Source: Streptomyces griseus
GTDB lineage: Bacteria > Actinomycetota > Actinomycetes > Streptomycetales > Streptomycetaceae
Direction: 5' to 3'
DNA length: 64,000 nt
Assembly (NCBI RefSeq): GCF_900460065.1
Contig: NZ_UAVD01000024.1
Location: 186,001 to 250,000 of the forward strand
How positions within the stretch are numbered: position 1 is the first letter of the stretch; every line of letters starts with the position of its first letter. A program made the translations under genes and the position numbers. The notes below the pieces were generated by a model. It worked only from the letters and a program-made list of their open reading frames with translations, was not told the DNA's origin and searched no databases. Positions 57,946-64,000 of this stretch are shown piece after piece.

Positions 57946-57988
57946 GGCACTCAGTGCCTTTACTGTCCGGCACTGAGTGCCATATGGT
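57946..57988 (+). promoter_or_regulatory. OB-fold gene promoter with the same paired operators
   Basis: GGCACTCAGTGCC (57946-57958) and GGCACTGAGTGCC (57969-57981), both perfect palindromes about an odd centre, 23 bp apart. The second lies between -35 TTACTG (57960-57965) and -10 TATGGT (57983-57988), spacing 17. This is the same arrangement as at etfB: operator, -35, operator, -10. The two promoters therefore form one regulon. Confidence 0.8.
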
Positions 57989-58046
57989 GCGGACGCGCCC
58001 GCAGCGCAGGTGCGGCGCGTCCGAGTCGAGCGCAGGGGGTCGAGCC

Positions 58047-58430
58047 GTGTCCCAGACAGCTACGGGCACCGTCCAGAAGGCGCACGAGGAGTGCGGCCTC
58101 TCCTACAACCGCTGCCGCTGGTGCGGCACCGCCTCGTTCCGGCGGCTGCTGTGCCCGGTGTGCGCGTCGAGCGAACTGGAGCCCGAAATCACCAACGGCC
58201 ACGGCACGGTCGTCCGGACCGCCGTGGTCCACCGCTACACCGAGGCGGCGCGCAACGAGTCCCTCGTGCGGTTCTCCGAAGGGTTCGTCTTCCGCTGCCG
58301 GATCGTGGGGGCGGCTCCGCACCTGGTGACGGTCGGCGCGCGCGTGCGGCCCGTCCCCGGGGACGAGCCGGAGACGGGCGAGGTGGTCCTGGAGCTCTGC
58401 GAGCCGCCCGCGCGGCGCGACTGGGTCTGA
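58047..58430 (+). CDS. Zn-ribbon/OB-fold protein (DUF35-type)
   Basis: 127 residues from GTG 58047 (AGGGGG upstream). N-terminal zinc ribbon with CRWC and CPVC pairs, followed by an OB-fold (about 45-127; GTVVRTAVVHRYTEAARNES). DUF35 proteins usually accompany thiolases or acyl-CoA enzymes and bind acyl-CoA-related partners. It stands alone here with a TetR-type promoter shared with etfBA, so a role in acyl-CoA metabolism is likely. Confidence 0.85.
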   Translation: MSQTATGTVQKAHEECGLSYNRCRWCGTASFRRLLCPVCASSELEPEITNGHGTVVRTAVVHRYTEAARNESLVRFSEGFVFRCRIVGAAPHLVTVGARVRPVPGDEPETGEVVLELCEPPARRDWV

Positions 58431-58470
58431 GCGTCCCGGCCGGCCGGGCGGCGCGACGCCGGGCGGCCGG

Positions 58471-59166
58471 TCAGCCCAGCCGGTTGAGCATTTCCGTGGC
58501 CAACGGGACCGAGGAGGCCGGATTCTGACCGGTGATCAGGTTGCGGTCGGTGATCACGAACGGCGCCCAGGGCTCACCCTCCTGGAAGTCCGCGCCCAAC
58601 GCCACCAGCCGGTCCTGGAGGAGCCACTCAGCCCGGTCCGCGAAGCCCGCCTGGGCCTCCTCCGCGTTGGTGAAGCCGGTCAGGCGGTACCGGGCGAACG
58701 CGTTCGCGCCGTCGGGGCCGGTAGCGGCCAGCAGCGCCGCAGGGCCGTGGCAGACCACACCGAGCGGCTTGCCCGAGGCCAGCACCCGCGCGAGCAGCCG
58801 CCCGGAGACCGGATCCACCGCGAGGTCCTCCATCGGGCCGTGGCCGCCGGGGTAGAAGACGGCGTCGTACGCGTCCGGGTCCACGTCCTCCAGGGCGACC
58901 GGCCGCCGCAGCTCCTCGAACGCCTCAAGACCGGCCGCCACCGCGTCGGCGCCCTCCTGGCCGCCGTTGACCTCGGGCGCCAGGCTGCCGCGGTCCACGG
59001 TCGGGACGACGCCGCCCGGGGTGGCGACGACCACCTCGTGCCCGGCGGCGGTGAACGCCCGGTACGGCGCCACGGCCTCCTCGGCCCAGAAGCCCGTGGG
59101 GTGGGCCGTACCGTCCGCCAGGGTCCAGTGGTCCGCGCCGGACACCACGAAAAGGATCTTTGCCAT
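58471..59166 (-). CDS. DJ-1/PfpI-family protein (HchA-like)
   Basis: 231 residues from ATG 59166. The DJ-1/PfpI fold has the nucleophile elbow GVVCHGPAALLA with Cys139, the acidic partner Glu in the WAEEAVAPYR segment (29/30) and GGHGPMEDLA before the Cys. Such proteins act as glyoxalases, deglycases or chaperones. An upstream in-frame ATG (59175) is too close to the GGAG to be the start. It faces the OB-fold gene with 40 bp between stops. Confidence 0.88.
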   Translation of the reverse strand: MAKILFVVSGADHWTLADGTAHPTGFWAEEAVAPYRAFTAAGHEVVVATPGGVVPTVDRGSLAPEVNGGQEGADAVAAGLEAFEELRRPVALEDVDPDAYDAVFYPGGHGPMEDLAVDPVSGRLLARVLASGKPLGVVCHGPAALLAATGPDGANAFARYRLTGFTNAEEAQAGFADRAEWLLQDRLVALGADFQEGEPWAPFVITDRNLITGQNPASSVPLATEMLNRLG

Positions 59167-59437
59167 GTCGTACATCTCCGTTGGTCGGGGTGGCTGACCA
59201 GGCCGACGGTAGGCCCGGCCGGGCCTGGATCCGCCTCCCGCCCACGTGTGCCGGAAAGAGGCTTCCGACGGGGCGGCGGCGATCGGCCGTCCGGCGGATC
59301 GCCTGCCCCCGGCGCACGGCCCGAACCGTCCAGGGCGGAATCGGCCGGCGGATTCCTCCGGGGGCGGGCCGCCCCGTCGGAGATGTCCGCATTCACCCGG
59401 AGGACGAGGGCTCGTACGGCCGTGCTTAGCTGGAGCC

Positions 59438-60283
59438 ATGATCGATGACTTCCTGTACGGGACCGCCGGGCACACCGGACCGCAGGCCGAGGTCGAGGCC
59501 GCCGTGCGCGCCGCCGCCGCGGCCGAGATCATGCCGCGCCACCGGAAGCTCGCCGCCCACGAGATCATCGAGAAGAACGGCCCGCACGACCTGGTCACCG
59601 CCGCCGACCGGCTGGCCGAGGAGCACCTGACCGCCGCCCTCACCAAGCTGCTGCCCGGCTCGGTCGTCGTCGGCGAGGAGTCCGTGCACGCCGACCCGGC
59701 GGTCTACGACGCCCTCGGCGGCGACGCCCCGGTCTGGATCGTCGACCCGGTCGACGGCACCCGCCAGTTCGTCCGGGGCGAGGCCGGCTTCTGCACCCTG
59801 GTCGCGCTCGCCCTCCACGGCGAGGTGTACGCCTCCTGGACGTACGCACCGGTCCGGGGCGAGATGGCCGTCGCCGTACGAGGCAGGGGCGCCACGCTCA
59901 ACGGGGTGCCGATACGCTCCGGGGCGCCCGCACCCGGCGCCGAGCTGACCGTGGCGATGTCGCACCCCGACTACACCACCGAGGCCCAGAAGCGGGCCCT
60001 GCTCGGCCTGCGCACCGAAGGCATCGCGGCCCGCCCCTGCGGCTCGGCCGGCCTGGAGTACCTCGCGGTGGCACGCGGCGACCTGGACGCCACCGCCTTC
60101 AACTGGGAATACGCCTGGGACCACGCCGCGGGCCTGCTCCTGGTCACCGAGGCGGGCGGCGCCCAGTCGACCCTGTCCGGCGCCCCGTTCCGTATCGCCG
60201 GCGGCAACGAACTGCCGTTCACGGCGGCCCGCGACGAGGCCACCGTCCAGCGCGTACTGGCCGCCCTGCGCACCGAAGTCTGA
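59438..60283 (+). CDS. Inositol-monophosphatase-family phosphatase
   Basis: 281 residues. Metal-dependent sugar or inositol phosphatase fold: VVGEESVH for the first ligand, VWIVDPVDGTRQFVRG (the DPVDGT motif) and WDHAAGLLLVTEAGG near the C-terminus. It may be a histidinol-phosphatase-like or general IMPase; the substrate is not provable. The ATG 59438 is preceded by TGGAGCC. It stands alone. Confidence 0.88.
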   Translation: MIDDFLYGTAGHTGPQAEVEAAVRAAAAAEIMPRHRKLAAHEIIEKNGPHDLVTAADRLAEEHLTAALTKLLPGSVVVGEESVHADPAVYDALGGDAPVWIVDPVDGTRQFVRGEAGFCTLVALALHGEVYASWTYAPVRGEMAVAVRGRGATLNGVPIRSGAPAPGAELTVAMSHPDYTTEAQKRALLGLRTEGIAARPCGSAGLEYLAVARGDLDATAFNWEYAWDHAAGLLLVTEAGGAQSTLSGAPFRIAGGNELPFTAARDEATVQRVLAALRTEV

Positions 60284-60376
60284 CCCGCCCCGCCCGGCCC
60301 GGGGACCCGCGTCCGCACAGTCGGTGGCTGCGCATACCCTGGGAGTCAGACTTCCGGCCGACGAAGGAGTCCCAAG

Positions 60377-61792
60377 GTGCCGTCGATGCTCGATGCGGTC
60401 GTGGTGGGCGCGGGTCCCAACGGACTGACCGCCGCGGCCGAACTGGCCCGCCGGGGCCTAGCGGTGGAGGTCCACGAGGCGCTCGACACCATCGGCGGCG
60501 GCGCCCGCACCGAGGAGCTGACCCTCCCCGGATTCCGGCACGACCCCTGTTCCGCCGTGCACCCCCTCGGCATCGGCTCGCCCGCGTTCCGCGGCATGCC
60601 GCTGGACCGGCACGGCCTCCGGTGGCTGCACCCCGAGGTCGACCTCGCGCACCCCTTCCCGGACGGCACCGCGGTCACGCTCACCCGCTCGGTGGGCGAG
60701 AGCGCGATGTCGCTGGGGGCCGCCGACGCCGGGGCCTACCGCCGGCTCGTGGCCCCCTTCGTCGGCCGCTGGGACACCCTGGCCGCCGACTTCCTGCGCA
60801 CCCCCTGGGACGGTCTGCCCCGCGACCCCTACCGGCTGGCCCGCTTCGGCCTGCTCGGCCTCCAGCCCGCCACCTGGGTCTCCCGCCGCTTCGCCGGTGA
60901 GAAGGCCCGCGGCCTCTTCGCCGGGCTCGCCGCCCACGCCATAGCTCCCACCAGCGGCTTCGCCACCTCCGCCATCGCCCTCGTCTTCGCGCTCGCCGCC
61001 CACGAGAACGGCTGGCCGGTGCCGCGCGGCGGCTCCCAGGCCATCTCCGACGCCCTCGCCTCCTTCCTCCGCGAACAGGGTGGCACGATCCGGACCGGCA
61101 GCGAGGTCAAGCGCCTGGACGAACTCCCGCCCGCCCGCGCCTACATTTTTGACACCTCGCCCTCCGCGCTCGCCCGGATCGCGGGCCTCGGCTCCGCGTA
61201 CCACCACTACCGCTACGGCGCCTCCGCCTTCAAGATCGACTATGCCCTGTCGGGCCCCGTCCCGTGGACCGCGTCCGAGGCCCGCCGCGCGGGCACCGTC
61301 CACATCGGCCCCGACGCCGGGACCATCGACACCGCGCTGAGGGCGGCCGTCGAGGGCCGCGACCCGAGCGTGCCCTTCCTCATCACCGCCCAGCCCAGCG
61401 TCACCGACCCCTCCAGAGCCCCCGAGGGACGCCATGTCTTCTGGGTGTACGGGCACGTCCCGGCCGGCTGGGAGGGCGACGCCACCGACGTCATCGAACG
61501 CCAACTGGAGCGCTTCGCCCCGGGGTTCCGCGACCTCGTTCTCGCCCGCGCCCTCGCGGGACCGCCCCAACTCGCCGCCCGCAACGCCAACTACGTCGGC
61601 GGCGACATCGCGTGCGGAGCCTTCGCCGGCCTCCAGACGCTGATCCGCCCCAAGCTCGCCCGCGTCCCCTACGCCACCGCGCACCCCGCGGTCTTCCTCT
61701 GCTCCTCGGCCACCCCGCCCGGACCCGGGGTCCACGGCATGTCCGGCCACCACGCCGCCAAGGCCGTATGGCGAAGGCTGCGGGCCTCCTGA
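60377..61792 (+). CDS. FAD-dependent oxidoreductase (phytoene-desaturase-like)
   Basis: 471 residues. Dinucleotide-binding [22 protein letters not shown] at about 10-31; the second FAD motif and C-terminal FAD region are in [21 protein letters not shown]. The overall pattern is the NAD(P)/FAD amine-oxidase/phytoene-desaturase superfamily, cytosolic. Substrate unknown. GTG 60377 has GGAG seven bases upstream. Confidence 0.87.
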   Translation: MPSMLDAVVVGAGPNGLTAAAELARRGLAVEVHEALDTIGGGARTEELTLPGFRHDPCSAVHPLGIGSPAFRGMPLDRHGLRWLHPEVDLAHPFPDGTAVTLTRSVGESAMSLGAADAGAYRRLVAPFVGRWDTLAADFLRTPWDGLPRDPYRLARFGLLGLQPATWVSRRFAGEKARGLFAGLAAHAIAPTSGFATSAIALVFALAAHENGWPVPRGGSQAISDALASFLREQGGTIRTGSEVKRLDELPPARAYIFDTSPSALARIAGLGSAYHHYRYGASAFKIDYALSGPVPWTASEARRAGTVHIGPDAGTIDTALRAAVEGRDPSVPFLITAQPSVTDPSRAPEGRHVFWVYGHVPAGWEGDATDVIERQLERFAPGFRDLVLARALAGPPQLAARNANYVGGDIACGAFAGLQTLIRPKLARVPYATAHPAVFLCSSATPPGPGVHGMSGHHAAKAVWRRLRAS

Positions 61793-61837
61793 CCGGACCC
61801 GGCGGCGAAGGCCCCCGGCGCGCGGCATGATGTCCGC

Positions 61838-62371
61838 ATGAGCACCTCTGTCTCCCCCGCCGTACGCCTGGTCCGCGGCGACATCACCGACCAGTCCGTC
61901 GACGTCATCGTCAACGCGGCGAACTCCTCGCTGCTCGGCGGCGGCGGAGTCGACGGCGCCATCCACCGGCGCGGCGGACCCGACATCCTCGCCGCCTGCC
62001 GCGAACTGCGCGCCGCGCACTACGGGAAGGGACTGCCCACCGGGCAGGCCGTCGCCACCACCGCCGGACGCCTCGACGCCCGATGGATCGTGCACACGGT
62101 CGGCCCGGTCTTCTCCGGCGCCCAGGACCGGTCCGCCCTGCTCGCCTCCTGCTACCGAGAATCCCTGCGCCTGGCAGCGGAGTTGGGGGCCCGGTCCATC
62201 GCGTTCCCGGCGATCTCCACCGGCATCTACGGCTGGCCGATGGACGACGGCGCCAAGATCGCCGTGCGCACGGTCCTGGCGGAGGCCGTGGAGCCGATCG
62301 AAGAGGTGCGCTTCGTCCTCTTCGACGCCCACGCGTACGTGGAGTTCGAGGAAGTCCTCGCGATGCGCTGA
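61838..62371 (+). CDS. Macrodomain protein (O-acetyl-ADP-ribose deacetylase-like)
   Basis: 177 residues, one macrodomain: VRLVRGDITDQSVDVIVNAANSSLLGGGGVDGAIHRRGG (spanning about 8-46) with the ADP-ribose Asp and Asn, and ISTGIYGWPM for the phosphate loop. It hydrolyses O-acetyl-ADP-ribose or protein-linked ADP-ribose. CATGAT (61825-61830) seven bases before ATG 61838 may be a -10 box of a leaderless transcript. Confidence 0.9.
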   Translation: MSTSVSPAVRLVRGDITDQSVDVIVNAANSSLLGGGGVDGAIHRRGGPDILAACRELRAAHYGKGLPTGQAVATTAGRLDARWIVHTVGPVFSGAQDRSALLASCYRESLRLAAELGARSIAFPAISTGIYGWPMDDGAKIAVRTVLAEAVEPIEEVRFVLFDAHAYVEFEEVLAMR

Positions 62372-62425
62372 GCCCGCCCCGCGCCCCGAAGGATCCGTGC
62401 CCGGCGCCCGTCGGAAGGCTTCAGG

Positions 62426-62464
62426 CCTGTCGGATTCCCGCGCGAGGGCCCTGTCGGATTTCCG
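62426..62464 (+). promoter_or_regulatory. Direct repeats upstream of the Ada-AlkA gene
   Basis: CCTGTCGGATTCCCG (62426-62440) and CCTGTCGGATTTCCG (62450-62464) differ at one base and are 24 bp apart, 38-76 bases before the ATG. AraC-family proteins typically bind direct repeats about two turns apart, so these may be the site for the Ada-type HTH of the downstream protein. Confidence 0.55.
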
Positions 62465-62501
62465 CCAGCCAAGCCCCTGACCGGTGCACCATCCTGGAAC
62501 C

Positions 62502-63974
62502 ATGCACACCGACACCGAGCGCTGCGTGCGGGCCGTCCAGTCCAAGGACTCCCGCTTCGACGGCTGGTTCTTCACCGCGGTCCTCACCACCCGGATCTAC
62601 TGCCGCCCCAGCTGCCCCGTCGTGCCGCCCAAGGTCCGCAACATGACCTTCTACCCCAGCGCCGCCGCCTGCCAGCAGGCCGGATTCCGGGCCTGCAAGC
62701 GCTGCCGCCCCGACACCAGCCCCGGATCCCCCGAGTGGAACGCCCGCGCCGACTCGGTCGCCCGCGCCATGCGCCTGATCCGGGACGGGGTCGTCGACCG
62801 CGAGGGCGTGTCCGGGCTCGCCGCCCGGCTCGGCTACTCCGCACGGCAGATCGAACGCCAGCTGCTGGCCGAGCTGGGCGCCGGACCGCTCGCCCTGGCC
62901 CGCGCCCAGCGGGCGCAGACCGCCCGCCTGCTCATCGAGACGACCGCGCTGCCCATGGCCCAGGTCGCGTTCGCCGCCGGCTTCTCCTCGATCCGCACCT
63001 TCAACGAGACGGTCCGCGAGGTCTTCGGCCTGGCCCCCGGCGAGCTGCGCACCCGAGCCGCCCGGGGCCCCGGACCCGCCGCCGTGCCGGGCGTCATCGC
63101 GCTCCGCCTCCCCTACCGGGCCCCGCTCAACCCCGGCAACCTCTTCGGCCACCTCGCCGCGACCGCCGTCCCCGGCGTCGAGGAGTGGCGGGACGGAGCG
63201 TACCGCCGCACCCTCACCCTCCCGTACGGCCACGGCGTCGTCGCCCTGAGTCCCGCGCCCGACCACATCGCCTGCCGGCTCGCCCTCACCGACCCCCGCG
63301 ACCTCACCCGGGCCATCAGCCGCTGCCGCTGGCTCCTCGACCTGGACGCGGACCCGGTCGCCGTCGACGCGCAGTTGCGCACCGACCCGGTGCTCGCCCC
63401 GCTGGTCGACGCGGGCCCCGGCCGCCGGGTGCCCCGCACCGTGGACGGGGCCGAGTTCGCCGTGCGCGCGGTGCTCGGCCAGCAGGTCTCCACCGCCGCC
63501 GCCCGCACCCACGCCGCCCGGCTGGTCACCGCCCACGGCGTCCCGGTCGAGGACCCCGAGGGCGGGCTGACCCACCTCTTCCCGACGCCGGAGGCGCTGG
63601 CGGGACTCGACCCGGAGGCCCTGGCCCTGCCGCGTACCCGCCGAACGACCCTCACCACGCTCGTCGCCGCCCTCGCGGAGGACCGGCTGCGGCTGGACAC
63701 CGACACCGACTGGGAGCGGGCCCGCACCGAACTGGCCGCCCTGCCCGGCTTCGGGCCCTGGACCGTCGAGTCCATCGCCATGCGGGCCCTCGGCGACCCC
63801 GACGCCTTCCTCCCGGGCGACCTCGGCATCCGCCGGGCGGCCGGACGGCTGGGCCTGCCGGCCACCCCCGCCGCCCTCACCGCACGGGCCGTCGACTGGC
63901 GCCCCTGGCGGGCGTACGCCGTGCAGTACCTCTGGACGGTGGACGACCACCCCATCAACCACTTGCCCGACTGA
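62502..63974 (+). CDS. alkA: Ada-AlkA fusion: methyl-responsive DNA-3-methyladenine glycosylase
   Basis: 490 residues, three parts. 1-75: Ada N-terminal zinc domain with the four Cys ligands (IYCRPSCP and FRACKRCRPD), one of which accepts a methyl group from phosphotriesters. About 85-185: AraC-type HTH. About 200-490: AlkA glycosylase with AAALPGFGPWTVESIAM-like PGFGPWTVESIAM and the catalytic Asp in PGDLGIRRA. It removes alkylated bases and may activate its own transcription when methylated. ATG 62502. The next gene starts 12 bases later. Confidence 0.92.
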   Translation: MHTDTERCVRAVQSKDSRFDGWFFTAVLTTRIYCRPSCPVVPPKVRNMTFYPSAAACQQAGFRACKRCRPDTSPGSPEWNARADSVARAMRLIRDGVVDREGVSGLAARLGYSARQIERQLLAELGAGPLALARAQRAQTARLLIETTALPMAQVAFAAGFSSIRTFNETVREVFGLAPGELRTRAARGPGPAAVPGVIALRLPYRAPLNPGNLFGHLAATAVPGVEEWRDGAYRRTLTLPYGHGVVALSPAPDHIACRLALTDPRDLTRAISRCRWLLDLDADPVAVDAQLRTDPVLAPLVDAGPGRRVPRTVDGAEFAVRAVLGQQVSTAAARTHAARLVTAHGVPVEDPEGGLTHLFPTPEALAGLDPEALALPRTRRTTLTTLVAALAEDRLRLDTDTDWERARTELAALPGFGPWTVESIAMRALGDPDAFLPGDLGIRRAAGRLGLPATPAALTARAVDWRPWRAYAVQYLWTVDDHPINHLPD

Positions 63975-63986
63975 AGGAGCACCGCC

Positions 63987-64000
63987 ATGACCGCCGCACC
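63987..64000 (+). CDS. Start of next gene, truncated by window edge
   Basis: ATG 63987 preceded by AAGGAG eight bases upstream begins MTAA. Position directly after alkA is typical for ogt (methylated-DNA-protein cysteine methyltransferase), but too little sequence is present to tell. Confidence 0.5.

Overview
The window is about 73% GC, with strong G/C third-position bias, abundant GTG starts, 4-bp ATGA/GTGA gene overlaps and F420-dependent enzymes, all typical of a Streptomyces chromosome. The trypsin at 13846-14625 agrees, as far as I can recall the family, with Streptomyces griseus trypsin over its whole 259-residue precursor, so the strain probably belongs to or near the S. griseus group. 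No rRNA, tRNA, CRISPR array, prophage, transposase or insertion sequence was seen. This looks like core-to-arm chromosomal sequence, not an obvious island.

Layout. 0-6.9 kb: end of an MBL-fold hydrolase, exonuclease III, a Clp_N/HTH protein with a striking operator-promoter, an SDR, a DUF6278-like protein and a four-gene glutamate-type ABC importer (gluABCD). 6.9-14.6 kb: mostly cell-envelope and secreted proteins (secreted alpha/beta hydrolase, L,D-transpeptidase, TMEM175-like channel, DUF11-repeat protein), an ArsR-SRPBCC pair and trypsin. 14.9-22.5 kb: SDR, gamma-glutamyltransferase, GH75 chitosanase, a divergent methionine aminopeptidase/XRE pair sharing repeated operators, a PPOX-fold flavoprotein and a large low-complexity protein. 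22.8-29.1 kb: a pyrimidine/hydantoin catabolic cluster (ureidopropionase-type amidohydrolase, class III aminotransferase, dihydropyrimidinase, F420-dependent LLM oxidoreductase, NCS1 transporter). 29.1-37.5 kb: two small secreted proteins, an amidase, a SigB/F-type sigma factor, monomeric isocitrate dehydrogenase and a membrane-anchored sulfite-oxidase-fold protein. 37.5-41.2 kb: aromatic FAD monooxygenase, MpaB-like oxygenase and a lipoate ligase.

41.4-46.9 kb is a tightly coupled five-gene valine (isobutyryl-CoA) degradation operon (mmsA, acyl-CoA dehydrogenase, 3-hydroxyisobutyryl-CoA hydrolase, mmsB, enoyl-CoA hydratase) on the minus strand. A cobalamin riboswitch in its upstream region points toward it. 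cobF follows on the plus strand, then a second cobalamin riboswitch that precedes metE. 51.9-55.0 kb: an iron-box-controlled two-gene siderophore fragment (PLP decarboxylase and N-hydroxylase) with a leader peptide and a linking mini-ORF. 55.1-58.4 kb: etfBA, a TetR regulator and a Zn-ribbon/OB-fold protein. The promoters of etfB and of the OB-fold gene carry the same paired 13-bp palindromes in the same arrangement. 58.5-64 kb: DJ-1/PfpI protein, inositol-monophosphatase-like protein, FAD oxidoreductase, macrodomain protein, an Ada-AlkA fusion and the first codons of the next gene.

How the genes work together: several blocks feed acyl-CoA oxidation (valine operon, ETF, TetR/OB-fold) and B12-linked metabolism (mmsA makes propionyl-CoA, cobF makes corrin, metE is the B12-independent bypass). 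The best candidates for undescribed regulation are the TetR/ETF operator architecture, the riboswitch in front of valine catabolism, the self-contained Clp_N/HTH promoter and the map-xre operator.
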